Assembly (NCBI RefSeq): GCF_002564465.1
Contig: NZ_NUUX01000044.1
Span: 1 to 61,448, forward strand
Direction of reading: 5' to 3'
From: Bacillus sp. AFS088145
Lineage (GTDB): Bacteria > Bacillota > Bacilli > Bacillales > Bacillaceae_G
Length of the DNA: 61,448 nt
The translations under genes were made by a program, and so were the position numbers. This document shows, piece after piece, positions 36,113 through 46,448 of this stretch. The notes beneath the pieces are model-generated. The model worked only from the letters and a program-made list of their open reading frames with translations, had not been told where the DNA came from and made no database searches. The number at the start of each line of letters is the position of its first letter. Position 1 is the first letter of the stretch.

Positions 36113-36841
36113 ATGGAAAGATTACAGAAAGTTATTGCTAGAGCGGGAATTGCTTCTCGTCGCAAAGCAGAAGAGTTAATTAAAGAAGGAAAAGTGAAAG
36201 TAAATGGTCAGGTTGTTACTGAGTTAGGTGTAAAAGTAAGTGGTAACGATCGTGTTGAAGTGGAAGAGATTCCGATTGATAAAGAAGAACCAGTTTACTT
36301 CCTTTTATATAAACCATCAGGTGTAATATCAAGTGTTTCAGATGATAAAGGTAGAAAAGTTGTAACAGACTTTTTTCCAATGATTAAACAACGTATTTAT
36401 CCAATTGGTAGATTGGATTTTGATACATCAGGTATTATTCTATTAACAAATGATGGAGAATTTTCAAATATACTTCAACATCCAAAATATGAAATAGATA
36501 AAGAATATATCGCTAAAGTAAAAGGGATTCCAACTAAAGAGCAGTTACGTAAATTAGAAAGAGGAATTGTACTTGAAGATGGGAAGACGGCTCCAGCTCA
36601 AGTTAAAATGATTTCACTTGATAAAAGCAAAGATACTGCAATTGTAAGACTGATCATTCATGAAGGAAGAAACCGTCAAGTCAAGAGAATGCTTGAGGCG
36701 ATTGGCACACCAGTTTTGAAGTTAAAACGTGAACGATATGCGTTTTTAGATTTGACTGGATTAACTCCTGGTGATGCAAGAGAACTATCACCTCATGAAG
36801 TGAAAAAACTAAGAGCAATGGCTACAGCAAAGCCACGCTAA
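36113..36841 (+). CDS. rluB: Pseudouridine synthase RluB (23S rRNA)
   Basis: Makes pseudouridine in helix 90 of 23S rRNA. 242 aa: an N-terminal S4 RNA-binding domain (1-60), then the RsuA-type catalytic domain with D102 in PIGRLDFDTSG and HEGRNRQVKRM near residue 183. GAAGAGGTGAAATG precedes the ATG. Lies between the spm genes and resA as in B. subtilis (with the sulfur block inserted before it). Confidence 0.94.
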   Translation: MERLQKVIARAGIASRRKAEELIKEGKVKVNGQVVTELGVKVSGNDRVEVEEIPIDKEEPVYFLLYKPSGVISSVSDDKGRKVVTDFFPMIKQRIYPIGRLDFDTSGIILLTNDGEFSNILQHPKYEIDKEYIAKVKGIPTKEQLRKLERGIVLEDGKTAPAQVKMISLDKSKDTAIVRLIIHEGRNRQVKRMLEAIGTPVLKLKRERYAFLDLTGLTPGDARELSPHEVKKLRAMATAKPR

Positions 36842-36972
36842 TAATAAGTCAGACGATAGAGCACTGTATTCTTATTTGCTACTTACCAATTAACAGTACT
36901 TATTTATAATCTGGTTAACACTTTTAGAAACTATGTTTTATTTCAGTCTGATACACTATTTTTTCCACTACG

Positions 36973-36997
36973 ACTCGGTAAATACCGAGTTTTTTCT
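36973..36997 (+). terminator. Terminator of rluB
   Basis: ACTCGGTA/TACCGAGT followed by TTTTTCTTT. Confidence 0.9.
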
Positions 36998-37120
36998 TTG
37001 CTTGAAACAAGTATTATTTTTGGATAAAAGATTGAAAATTTAGTCTTTTTTGAAACGTATCAAATTTCTATTCAAGAATAGGAAATAATGATATTCTATC
37101 ATATGGGAGGAACTGTATAT

Positions 37121-37648
37121 ATGATGAAAAATAGAACGTTAATACGAACAATTATCTTATTAGTTTTGGTTTGTGCAATTGGTTATACTTTTTACATAAA
37201 TTTCTTTAAGAAAGATGAAGTTATTACTAAAGGAAGTAAAGCACCAAACTTTGCTATGACGGAGCTGAATACTGGTAAGAGATATACTCTTTCAGATGAA
37301 AAAGGAAAAGGCGTAATTGTTAATTTTTGGGGTACTTGGTGTGAGCCATGTAAGCGAGAAATGCCTTTTATGAATGAAATCTATTCGAAATATAAGGGAA
37401 AAGGAATCGAGTTACTTGCGATGAACGCAGATGAATCGAAATTTTCAGTACAAAGATTTGTAAGCGATTATAAACTTAATTTTCCAGTTGGAATAGATAA
37501 AGATCAAGAGGTTTTAAATATATATGGTGTTAACCCTTTACCAACTACGTTTTTTGTAAGTCCGGATGGGACAATAAAGAGAATCGTAACTGGTCAAATG
37601 ACACCGAATTCTTTTGAAAGTTATATTAAAGAAATATTACCAAAATGA
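37121..37648 (+). CDS. resA: Thiol-disulfide oxidoreductase ResA
   Basis: Membrane-anchored extracytoplasmic reductase that keeps the apocytochrome c haem-binding cysteines reduced. 175 aa from ATG 37121: an N-terminal anchor (8-27) and a thioredoxin fold with C74-E-P-C77. GGGAGG lies 10 bp upstream; the longer frame from 37088 would include that site. Followed closely by resB. Confidence 0.95.
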   Translation: MMKNRTLIRTIILLVLVCAIGYTFYINFFKKDEVITKGSKAPNFAMTELNTGKRYTLSDEKGKGVIVNFWGTWCEPCKREMPFMNEIYSKYKGKGIELLAMNADESKFSVQRFVSDYKLNFPVGIDKDQEVLNIYGVNPLPTTFFVSPDGTIKRIVTGQMTPNSFESYIKEILPK

Positions 37649-37676
37649 TGAGTGTACATTAGTAAGGGGAAATAAA

Positions 37677-39293
37677 ATGGAGACTTTTAAATGTGAATGT
37701 GGTCATCTTAATCATGTAGGTACTGTAATATGTGAGTCATGTGGTAAACCGCAAGATGAAAAAGCAACCGAAATACTTGATATGCGCTATGAAGGGACTG
37801 CTAGAAGATCAATCGTTAATAATCAAACTTATATAGATAAAATATGGACGTTTTTTTCATCTGTAAAAGTAGCTGTTATAATTATACTAATTACGCTAGT
37901 AGCATCAGCATTAGGTACTATTTTTCCGCAAAGAGATTTACTACCGCCGACTGCGAATCCTGCAACGTATTATCAAGATGAATATGGAATCTTTGGTAAA
38001 ATATATGATGCTATTGGTTTGGATAATACGTTTAACTCTTGGTGGTTCATGTTACTTGTTGCCTCGATTGGGATATCACTAGTAATTTGTAGTTTAGATC
38101 GAATTTTACCACTCTATAAAGCTTTAAACAAACAAACTGTTACTAGACACCCAAACTTTTTAAAAAGACAAAAAATGTTTGGAATTAGTAGAGTTGATCA
38201 TATTCCAGACGAAATAGAAAAAGCTAAAATTAATTTGCGTAAAAGAGGTTATAAAATTCGTGAAGAAAACGGCAATATCTTAGCAGAAAAAGGTCGTTTC
38301 TCTCGTTGGGGTCCATATGTAAACCATATAGGGTTAATTATCTTCCTTATTGGGGTAATGATGAGATATGTACCAGGAATGTATATGGATAAGGCACTTT
38401 GGGTTCAAGAAGGCGAATTAAAACCTGTCGTTGGTACAAACCAAAACTATTATATTAAATTAAATGATTTCCATATGGAAACGTATGATAAAGATAAAGA
38501 GGGTAAAGTTTATAAAAAAGCGATTGAGCGCTTTGGAAATGATAAAATTCCAAAAAACTATCAAGCCGATGTGACGTTGTATAAACGCGAAGGAAATTTA
38601 ATACCAGGAGAAGATCCAAAACTTAAAAAAGTAAAAGATTATAGTATTAAAGTTAATGAACCTCTAAAGTTCCAAAACTTCGCTTTATATCAAGTAGATT
38701 ATCGAATTGGCGAATTTAGTGCATTTTTATTTACATTACAAAATAAACAAACTGGTGAAAAATTAGGGCCAATAACAGTAGATTTACAAAATCCTAAAGA
38801 AGTATATGACTTGAAAAATGGATATAAAGTAGAACTTAAAAACTATTTTCCAGATTTCTATTTTAACTCTGATGGTCAACCTGATACAAAAACCAGAAAA
38901 CCGAACAATCCAGCGTTTGTATTTAAAATGACTACTCCAAAAACACCAAAAGGTGAAGTAGCATTTGTTGCAATCAAACAAAATATTGAACCAAATGGTG
39001 AAAACAAGTATAAAATGTCATTTGCAGGTATTGAAACAAAAGATTCAACAGGTTTAACCGTACGTAAAGATTTAACTCTTTGGTTACTAGGACTTGGAGG
39101 AGCAATCTTTATGATTGGTGTAATTCAAGGTATGTATTGGTATCACCGACGCGTTTGGATCCAAAATCAAGATGGGGAAGTTTGGGTTGCGGCATTTACA
39201 AATAAAAACTATTATGGTTTAAAGATGGAATTAAAGAAAGTGTTTGGAGACACAAAAATAGAATTGCCGATTGATCAACAAGCTAATGAATAG
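37677..39293 (+). CDS. resB: Cytochrome c biogenesis protein ResB
   Basis: Partner of ResC in haem delivery to cytochromes c (System II). 538 aa: a short N-terminal zinc-ribbon-like segment (CECGH...CESCGKP), three early membrane helices, a large extracytoplasmic domain (about 240-455) and a final helix near residue 470. The start is ATG 37677 with AAGGGGAAAT upstream. It lies between resA and resC. Confidence 0.95.
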   Translation: METFKCECGHLNHVGTVICESCGKPQDEKATEILDMRYEGTARRSIVNNQTYIDKIWTFFSSVKVAVIIILITLVASALGTIFPQRDLLPPTANPATYYQDEYGIFGKIYDAIGLDNTFNSWWFMLLVASIGISLVICSLDRILPLYKALNKQTVTRHPNFLKRQKMFGISRVDHIPDEIEKAKINLRKRGYKIREENGNILAEKGRFSRWGPYVNHIGLIIFLIGVMMRYVPGMYMDKALWVQEGELKPVVGTNQNYYIKLNDFHMETYDKDKEGKVYKKAIERFGNDKIPKNYQADVTLYKREGNLIPGEDPKLKKVKDYSIKVNEPLKFQNFALYQVDYRIGEFSAFLFTLQNKQTGEKLGPITVDLQNPKEVYDLKNGYKVELKNYFPDFYFNSDGQPDTKTRKPNNPAFVFKMTTPKTPKGEVAFVAIKQNIEPNGENKYKMSFAGIETKDSTGLTVRKDLTLWLLGLGGAIFMIGVIQGMYWYHRRVWIQNQDGEVWVAAFTNKNYYGLKMELKKVFGDTKIELPIDQQANE

Positions 39294-39313
39294 TGTTTAA
39301 CTAGGGGGAAAAT

Positions 39314-40480
39314 ATGTACGAGCTAAGTAGTAATTTTTTATTTATCGCGTTTATTTGTTATATTGTAGCTACTTTCTTTTTTGGCGGCTCGATGAAAACA
39401 AATGATAATGGTCCTAATAGATGGGGTACAATTGGTATTACGATTACATTAATTGGATTCTTATCGCAAATTACTTATTTTATTTTAAGATGGATTGCTG
39501 CTGGACATGCACCTGTAAGTAATCTATTTGAATTTATTACATTCTTTGGCATGATGTTAATTTTTGCGTTTATCATGATTTATTTTATGTATCGCTTAAA
39601 TATAATTGGATTATTCGCATTACCGTTGTCAATCATCATCATTGCTTATGCATCAGTATTTCCACATGAAATCAAACCATTAGTCCCATCTTTAAAAAGC
39701 TATTGGTTACATATCCATGTAACGACAGCAGCTTTAGGGGAAGCTATTTTAGCAATTAGCTTTATTACAGGACTAATTTATTTAATTAAAAATATTGATC
39801 AAAAAGTATCAACAAAGAAAACATTTTGGCTAGAAGCAGTTTTATATTTCTTAGTAACTGTTGTTGGTTTCGTTATTATTTCAACAGCATTTAATGCATC
39901 TGGATACGAAGCAAAATATAATTGGATTAATAAAGATAAAGTACAAGAAGAAATGATCTATAATCTTCCATCAATTGTTGGTCCACATAAAGGTGAATTG
40001 ACAACAAAAGATCGATTTGAAGCCCTTGCAGAAACGCCAGCGATGGTTAATGCTAAAAAATTGAACACTGTAATTTGGTCAATTTTTGCTGGAGTAGCAT
40101 TATATGCAATCATTCGTTTAATTATAAGAAAACGAATTGGCGCATTTTTACAGCCTTTTGTACAAAAAGTCGATAGTGAATTATTAGACGAAATTGGATA
40201 CCGTGCTGTAGCAATTGGTTTTCCGGTATTTACACTTGGTGGACTAATCTTTGCTATGATTTGGGCTCAAATTGCTTGGACAAAGTTCTGGAGTTGGGAC
40301 CCAAAAGAAGATTGGGCATTAATAACTTGGTTATTCTATGCAGTGTTCTTACATCTTCGTTTCAAACGAAATTGGCAAGGTGAAAAATCTGCATGGTTAG
40401 CCGTACTAGGATTTGCAATTATTATGTTTAACTTAATTGCTGTTAACTTAATCATTGCAGGCTTACACTCTTATGCGTAA
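39314..40480 (+). CDS. resC: Cytochrome c biogenesis protein ResC (CcsA-type)
   Basis: 388-aa polytopic haem-handling protein with the tryptophan-rich WWD-type motif ([18 protein letters not shown] near residue 322) and about eight helices. Last gene of resABC, closed by a strong terminator, so resDE must have a separate promoter. Confidence 0.95.
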   Translation: MYELSSNFLFIAFICYIVATFFFGGSMKTNDNGPNRWGTIGITITLIGFLSQITYFILRWIAAGHAPVSNLFEFITFFGMMLIFAFIMIYFMYRLNIIGLFALPLSIIIIAYASVFPHEIKPLVPSLKSYWLHIHVTTAALGEAILAISFITGLIYLIKNIDQKVSTKKTFWLEAVLYFLVTVVGFVIISTAFNASGYEAKYNWINKDKVQEEMIYNLPSIVGPHKGELTTKDRFEALAETPAMVNAKKLNTVIWSIFAGVALYAIIRLIIRKRIGAFLQPFVQKVDSELLDEIGYRAVAIGFPVFTLGGLIFAMIWAQIAWTKFWSWDPKEDWALITWLFYAVFLHLRFKRNWQGEKSAWLAVLGFAIIMFNLIAVNLIIAGLHSYA

Positions 40481-40486
40481 TTAATT

Positions 40487-40530
40487 AAAAGCCCTGTAAA
40501 GGATCAACCTTCCTTTACAGGGCTTTTTTC
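40487..40530 (+). terminator. Terminator of resABC
   Basis: The stem AAAAGCCCTGTAAAGG/CCTTTACAGGGCTTTT is followed by TT. Confidence 0.94.
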
Positions 40531-40710
40531 TAATTTATATTTGTAATCCAAATATAAATTTGGTTCCCTAGAAATGGTACTCTTACTTCATAGTTTTTTT
40601 TCACTATTTTATGGAAATAATAAATTCTAAGAATTATGTAAAAATGTTCACAAATTATACTAGAATATACGATTTTTATTATGTAAAATTATGAAGAGGG
40701 GGTCGAAATT

Positions 40711-41430
40711 ATGGATCAAAATATAAAAATATTAATAGCAGATGATGAAGATCGTATTAGACGATTATTAAAAATGTATTTGGAACGTGATGGTTATAGT
40801 ATTGATGAAGCTGAAAACGGTGAGGATGCATTAAATTTAGCATTAAAGAATGAATATTCCTTAATCGTACTAGATTTGATGATGCCTAAAATTGATGGAA
40901 TTGAAGTTTGTAGGGAATTACGAAAAACAAAAACAACTCCTGTGATCATGTTAACGGCAAAAGGTGAAGAAACAAACCGAGTTCAAGGTTTTGAAGTAGG
41001 GACAGATGATTATATCGTTAAACCATTTAGTCCGCGTGAAGTCGTTCTTCGAGTTAAAGCTCTATTAAGACGTTCTTCACCTGTACCAGTATTTACTTCA
41101 GACAATTCTTCAGCGAAGGATATCGTTGTGTTTCCGCATCTAACGATTGATAATGACGCGCATAAAGTAATTGTTGAAGGGGAAGAGATCAGTTTAACGC
41201 CAAAAGAATACGAACTACTGTTGTTTTTAGCTAAGGCACCTGACAAAGTATTTGATCGTGAAACATTATTAAAATCAGTTTGGCAATATGATTTTTTCGG
41301 TGATTTACGTACCGTAGACACACATGTAAAACGACTGCGAGAAAAATTAAGTAAAAGCTCTGAGGATGCTGCGAAAATGATTGTCACTGTTTGGGGAGTC
41401 GGTTATAAATTTGAAGTAGGTCAGGAGTAA
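40711..41430 (+). CDS. resD: Response regulator ResD
   Basis: OmpR-type activator of respiration and anaerobic genes. 239 aa: receiver domain (acid pocket D11-D12, phospho-acceptor D55 in LDLMMP, K105) and a C-terminal winged helix (about 135-235). The stop overlaps the ATG of resE. AGAGGGGGTCGAAATT precedes the start. Confidence 0.96.
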   Translation: MDQNIKILIADDEDRIRRLLKMYLERDGYSIDEAENGEDALNLALKNEYSLIVLDLMMPKIDGIEVCRELRKTKTTPVIMLTAKGEETNRVQGFEVGTDDYIVKPFSPREVVLRVKALLRRSSPVPVFTSDNSSAKDIVVFPHLTIDNDAHKVIVEGEEISLTPKEYELLLFLAKAPDKVFDRETLLKSVWQYDFFGDLRTVDTHVKRLREKLSKSSEDAAKMIVTVWGVGYKFEVGQE

Positions 41431-43214
41431 TGATCGTAAGAAGTTTAGTTGGGAAGCTTTGGCTGACAATTATCTTACTAGTCTCTCTTGTATTATCATT
41501 CTTGACCTTTGTCTTAATAGGGTTTTTTGAAAAATTTTATATTGACCTTCAAGTACAGAATATGAAAGATGATGCCACGAAAATTGCACAATTAATAGAA
41601 AATGGTCAGCCACTTTCCAATATTGAGTATTTGTCAAATAATATTGTTAGTAGATATTCAAGAGTAATCATTTCTATTGAAGGTCAAGAGCCATGGTATT
41701 CAAATAATACATATGGGATACAGGAGCTACCTTTTAAAGAAATAAAAAATGATGAAATCTTAAATAAAACGTTAACTGATAATAAAGAGGTCAGTAAAAG
41801 ACTTGTTTATGGCGAAAATAGTGAGAGAGAAAAATTAGTAGTCGGTGTTCCGTTACATACTAACTCCAAAAATGGAGCTGTATTTATATACCAAACTTTA
41901 CAACCTGTAAAAGTAATGATTCATCAAACGACTAATTTTGTCTTGCTCGCGGCATCGATTGGGATCGTGTTAACAACATTTTTCTCATTCTTTCTTTCTT
42001 CTAAAATTACAGCACCTCTTAGAAAGATGAAAGAAGTTGTAAGTAGTATGACTTCAGGGAATTTTAATGTAAAAGTACCAATCCATTCAAATGATGAAAT
42101 TGGAGAACTTGCGTATTCATTTAATAAGATGAGTAAACAATTAAATTTTAATATGAATGCATTAAAACAAGAGAAGGAGAAAGTTTCTAATATTATTACA
42201 AGTATGGTAGATGGTGTAATTTCGATTGATAAAGAAGGTCAAATCGTGACAACAAATCCACCAGCTGAACGCTTTTTGAAAATGCTTAATGATGATCAAT
42301 TTGAAGAACTCTCTTCTCTAGTTTTAACGAAGGAACTATTAGATTTATTTGTATTAGTAGTCGAAAGTGAGAAAAAGCAATTTATAGAATTAAATTTCGA
42401 TCAAGGCAATTGGCAAGTTTTAATGTCACCCCTTTATAATCAAACAAATATAAGAGGCGTTGTAGCGGTGATACGGGATGTTACAGAACAAAGACGTTTA
42501 GAAAAGATGAGAAAAGATTTTATAGCTCATGTTTCTCATGAACTACGTACGCCTATTTCTTTATTACAAGGTTATAGTGAAGCGATTGTTGATGGTGTAG
42601 CAGAATCCAAGGAAGAAATGCAAGAATTGTCACAAATCATTTATGATGAGTCACTTAGAATGGGTCGATTAGTAAATGATTTGTTAGATTTAGCAAGAAT
42701 GGAGAACGGCTTTACTGAATTAAATAGAGAGTACGTTCCTCTAGTACAATTTGTAGATCGAATTTTACGCAAGTTTAAAGGTTTAGCAAAGGAAAAAAAT
42801 ATTAAGCTCTTTGGAGAAATCGACAACATCTCACATTTAAATATCTACATAGATGAGGATCGAATGGAACAGGTTTTTACAAATTTAATTGATAATGCTA
42901 TAAGACATACGAATGAAAATGGAAGAATAATTGTTTCTGTAAATCAAAATGAACGATCAACTACATTTAATTTTATTGATTCAGGTGCAGGCATTTCACA
43001 TGAAGATTTACCATTTGTATTTGAACGTTTTTATAAAGCGGATAAAGCTCGTACAAGAGGTAGAAGTGGCACAGGTTTAGGTTTATCAATCGTTAAAAAT
43101 ATTGTAACAGCACATGGTGGATCGATTCAGGTCTATAGTGAAGTAGGACAGGGAACGACATTTAAAGTTAAAATACCACATAATTTACGAATGAACGAAA
43201 AAGATGTAGAGTAA
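41430..43214 (+). CDS. resE: Sensor histidine kinase ResE
   Basis: 594-aa membrane kinase for ResD: a helix (9-31), extracytoplasmic loop, second helix (about 170-190), HAMP, PAS-like domain (about 250-350), dimerization helix with H370 in FIAHVSHELRTP and an ATPase domain (N-box DNAIRH; G boxes DSGAGIS and GTGLGLSI). Overlaps resD by one base. In B. subtilis sigX-rsiX follow; here a B12 operon does. Confidence 0.95.
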   Translation: MIVRSLVGKLWLTIILLVSLVLSFLTFVLIGFFEKFYIDLQVQNMKDDATKIAQLIENGQPLSNIEYLSNNIVSRYSRVIISIEGQEPWYSNNTYGIQELPFKEIKNDEILNKTLTDNKEVSKRLVYGENSEREKLVVGVPLHTNSKNGAVFIYQTLQPVKVMIHQTTNFVLLAASIGIVLTTFFSFFLSSKITAPLRKMKEVVSSMTSGNFNVKVPIHSNDEIGELAYSFNKMSKQLNFNMNALKQEKEKVSNIITSMVDGVISIDKEGQIVTTNPPAERFLKMLNDDQFEELSSLVLTKELLDLFVLVVESEKKQFIELNFDQGNWQVLMSPLYNQTNIRGVVAVIRDVTEQRRLEKMRKDFIAHVSHELRTPISLLQGYSEAIVDGVAESKEEMQELSQIIYDESLRMGRLVNDLLDLARMENGFTELNREYVPLVQFVDRILRKFKGLAKEKNIKLFGEIDNISHLNIYIDEDRMEQVFTNLIDNAIRHTNENGRIIVSVNQNERSTTFNFIDSGAGISHEDLPFVFERFYKADKARTRGRSGTGLGLSIVKNIVTAHGGSIQVYSEVGQGTTFKVKIPHNLRMNEKDVE

Positions 43215-43377
43215 TCTTGTTTCATATAAAACATCTATCCATTAAATTTAGAGACAAAATCTCTGCTAAACACACAAAAAAATAAAAAAAGGCTAGTAAA
43301 ATAATAAACATATAAATAAAATAATTGAATTCTTACCAAATTTATCTTACGATTGAATTAATGAAATAATGATGAGT

Positions 43378-43630
43378 TTAGTGCAAGTTTTTGCTTAAAA
43401 GGGAATCTGGTATAATCCAGAACTGTCCCCGCAACTGTAATGTGGACGAAACGAATAGCCACTGTTCGAAAGAATGGGAAGGTCGGAGTAGGTTGAAACA
43501 AAGTCAGTAGACCTGCTAAATTCATCCTTGTTCAATTCTTCGGGGAGTAAGAATTTGAAGCAGCAGTTGCAAGACTTCTTGTATATAAATGTTGTTTCAG
43601 CCCCGTTCAAAATGAATGGGGTTTTTTTTA
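43378..43630 (+). promoter_or_regulatory. Cobalamin riboswitch with terminator
   Basis: The B12-box chain is clear: AAAAGGGAATCTGGT, AATCCAGAACTGTCCCCGC, AACTGTAA and, further on, AGTCAGTAGACCTGC. The expression platform ends in the terminator CCCCGTTCA/TGAATGGGG plus a T-run (43601-43630), 30 bp before btuF. High adenosylcobalamin should switch off the importer operon. Confidence 0.95.
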
Positions 43631-43659
43631 TGCTTTCCAAATATATTAGGAGGATTTAA

Positions 43660-44619
43660 ATGAAGAAGTTTTTATCAAGTTTGATCATTATGTTATTGTG
43701 TTTAGGATTATTTGGTTGTAATAATGATACGACACAAAAAAAATCGAATGTAAGTAAGAGTGAACAAGCAACTTTTCCAATGACTGTAAAAGATGCAACG
43801 AACAAAGAAATTAGTTTTAAAGAGGCACCTAAAAGAATAGTATCACTAATTCCAAGTAATACTGAAATCTTGTTTTCTATTGGTGATGGCAAGGATGTAG
43901 TAGGGGTAACGGATTTTGACAATTACCCAAAAGAAGTAAAGTCAATTGATAAAGTTGGCGGAAATAATGCCGATATGACATATAATGTTGAAAAAATTAT
44001 TTCATTAAAACCTGATTTAGTTTTAGCACATGAATCAAGTTTAGGAATTTCTGCTGACGGTTTAGAACAGATAAAACAAGCGGGGATTAATGTTTTTGTC
44101 GTGAAAAATGCTGCAACTATTAATGATGTGTATGATACAATTCAACAAGTTGGAGAAATCACGGGAAAAACTGAGCAATCGAAAAAAGTAGTTACTGGTA
44201 TGAAAACAAAATTAGATGAAATTAGCAAAAAAACAGCTAAAGCAACTACAAATCCAAAGGTTTGGCTTGAGATATCAGGACCACCAGAAATATATACAGC
44301 AGGTAAAGGTACGTTCCTAGATGAAATGCTTTCGATTGTTCATGCTAAAAACGTAGCTGAAAGTGAAAAAGGTTGGGTTAAGTATAGTGAGGAATCAGCA
44401 ATTAAAGCGAATCCTGATGTGATTTTAACAACTTATGGATATTATGTTCCAAATTTAGAAAAAACTGTAATGGCTAGAAAAAACTGGCAAACAGTAAACG
44501 CAATTAAAAATCACCGTGTATATGATGTAAATTCAGATACAACATCTAGACCTGGTCCAAGACTTGCAGAGGGAGTCGAAGCAATTGCAAAGGCGGTTTA
44601 CCCAGAGCTTTATAAATAA
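43660..44619 (+). CDS. btuF: Cobalamin ABC transporter, substrate-binding lipoprotein (BtuF-like)
   Basis: 319-aa lipoprotein: signal peptide with lipobox LFGC (lipidated C20), then a BtuF/FhuD-type periplasmic-binding fold (RIVSLIPSNTEILFSIG, PDLVLAHES). Catches B12 or cobinamide at the outer membrane face and passes it to the permease. The riboswitch upstream sets the specificity. Synteny resembles B. subtilis yvrC-yvrB-yvrA-yvqK. Confidence 0.92.
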   Translation: MKKFLSSLIIMLLCLGLFGCNNDTTQKKSNVSKSEQATFPMTVKDATNKEISFKEAPKRIVSLIPSNTEILFSIGDGKDVVGVTDFDNYPKEVKSIDKVGGNNADMTYNVEKIISLKPDLVLAHESSLGISADGLEQIKQAGINVFVVKNAATINDVYDTIQQVGEITGKTEQSKKVVTGMKTKLDEISKKTAKATTNPKVWLEISGPPEIYTAGKGTFLDEMLSIVHAKNVAESEKGWVKYSEESAIKANPDVILTTYGYYVPNLEKTVMARKNWQTVNAIKNHRVYDVNSDTTSRPGPRLAEGVEAIAKAVYPELYK

Positions 44620-45637
44620 TACATATTCAATCTATTTAATTCCAATTATCTTATTAATTTTTTTATTTATTTTAGGGGTTTCGATCGGATCTACATCGAT
44701 TCCCTTTTCTTCTATTATTTCTAGCTTTTCAGATGCTCTATTTAAAACAGATTATGTTCCAGCTGATATTCAAACAATTGTCATGAATATACGAGTGCCA
44801 AGGGTTATATTAGCTGGATTAGTCGGTGCGTGCCTTTCGTTGGCAGGTGTTGCATTTCAGGGAATACTTAAAAATCCATTAGCTGATCCTTTTACATTAG
44901 GTGTTTCTTCAGGCGCCTCTGTAGGAGCTGTTATAGTTTTGTTTTTCCAAATAAGCTTACCTTTTGTAACATATTTCACACTGCCAGTTGTTAGTATATT
45001 ATTTGGGTTTGGCACACTCATCTTATTAATACTATTTGTTAGAAAACTAGATCGATCTCTTAGTGTAGAGACAATTATATTAGGTGGCATTATAATAAGT
45101 TCATTTTGTTCTGCATTATTATCATTATTTATAACTTTTTCAAATAATGAATTACGTGCAGTAATTGGATGGTTAATGGGTAATATTGGTGGGAGGGGCA
45201 TTCAGTACTCTCTTAGTTTATTACCGTTTTTAATCATTTCTTTCTTAATTTTATTTAGTCAAAATAGGCAGTTAGATGCGATGACATTTGGAAGTACAAA
45301 TGCAAAACATATCGGAATTGATGTGAAAAAATCCACTTATTTAATTTTGTTAACAGGAAGTATTTTATCTGGTGCAGCAGTAGCAGTATCGGGAACAATT
45401 GGATTTGTAGGATTAGTTGTTCCGCATTTTACTAGAACTATGGTAGGGCCATTACACAAAAAATTACTTCCATTATCGATGATCAATGGCGCAATATTTT
45501 TAATCGGGTCTGACATATTATCAAGAGTTGTATTAGCCCCAAGAGAGTTACCAATCGGGGTAATTACATCTTTAATTGGTGCTCCAATATTTGCTTTTAT
45601 ATTACTATCTTTGAAAAGAAATAGGGGAAAAGTATGA
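44585..45637 (+). CDS. btuC: Cobalamin ABC transporter permease (FecCD/BtuC type)
   Basis: 350 aa, about nine to ten helices, with FecCD signatures (RVPRVILAGLVGACLSLAGVA, GVSSGASVGA, GFVGLVVPHFTR). No ATG is available; I take TTG 44585 because AGAGGGAG lies 9 bp upstream, giving a 35-bp overlap with btuF. TTG 44564 is an alternative. Overlaps btuD by 4 bp. Confidence 0.9.
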   Translation: MQRRFTQSFINNTYSIYLIPIILLIFLFILGVSIGSTSIPFSSIISSFSDALFKTDYVPADIQTIVMNIRVPRVILAGLVGACLSLAGVAFQGILKNPLADPFTLGVSSGASVGAVIVLFFQISLPFVTYFTLPVVSILFGFGTLILLILFVRKLDRSLSVETIILGGIIISSFCSALLSLFITFSNNELRAVIGWLMGNIGGRGIQYSLSLLPFLIISFLILFSQNRQLDAMTFGSTNAKHIGIDVKKSTYLILLTGSILSGAAVAVSGTIGFVGLVVPHFTRTMVGPLHKKLLPLSMINGAIFLIGSDILSRVVLAPRELPIGVITSLIGAPIFAFILLSLKRNRGKV

Positions 45638-46419
45638 TCAAATGTCAAGATATCTCATATTCATATGATGGAATTCATACTAATTTGGATGAACTGTCTT
45701 ATTCTATTAATCAAGGAGAATGGCTTGGAATTATTGGTCCAAATGGGAGTGGAAAGTCAACGTTTTTAAATATTCTTTGTGGACTTTTTAAGCCGTCTAA
45801 AGGAAATGTAATGTTGGATGGAGAATTTGTTACTAGTATGTCTAATAAACAAATAGCAAAAAAGATTGCTGTTTTATCACAACAAAATTCCTATACATAT
45901 TCTTATGAGGTAAAAGAAACAGTTAAACTTGGACGTCTTGCTCATTCGTCTTCCTTTTTTCCTAGCTGGTCCACAATCGATGAGACTGCTGTCAATAATG
46001 CAATGATGATGACTGGTACTAAGAAGATGGAAAAAAGCTTATTAAATGAAATTAGTGGTGGTGAGCGTCAAAGAGTATTTCTTGCTCAATGCTTCGCTCA
46101 GGAAACACCATATATCTTTTTAGACGAACCAAGTAACCATTTAGATTTAATGCATACAATTAAAATTTTAGACGTTTTAAAGGAATTACAAAAACAAGAG
46201 AATAAAACGATTGTAACGGTTTTTCATGACTTAAATTTAGCAAGTCTTTACTGTGATCGATTATTAGGATTAAAGGACGGAAAAATTTATATCGAAGGAA
46301 AAACAGACTCAGTATTAAGTGAAAATTTATTAAAAGGTTTATATGACACATCTTTTCAAATTTTAGATAATCCCGAAACAAATAAAAAGGTCATTATTTA
46401 TAAAAGTAATGTATTGTAA
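45634..46419 (+). CDS. btuD: Cobalamin ABC transporter ATPase (BtuD-like)
   Basis: 261 aa: Walker A GPNGSGKST near residue 37, signature ISGGERQR, Walker B IFLDEPSNHLD. Starts inside the btuC stop (ATGA). Third gene of the B12 operon. Confidence 0.92.
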   Translation: MIKCQDISYSYDGIHTNLDELSYSINQGEWLGIIGPNGSGKSTFLNILCGLFKPSKGNVMLDGEFVTSMSNKQIAKKIAVLSQQNSYTYSYEVKETVKLGRLAHSSSFFPSWSTIDETAVNNAMMMTGTKKMEKSLLNEISGGERQRVFLAQCFAQETPYIFLDEPSNHLDLMHTIKILDVLKELQKQENKTIVTVFHDLNLASLYCDRLLGLKDGKIYIEGKTDSVLSENLLKGLYDTSFQILDNPETNKKVIIYKSNVL

Positions 46420-46448
46420 ATTAAAATTGAAAAAAGGAGAGGTTTTTC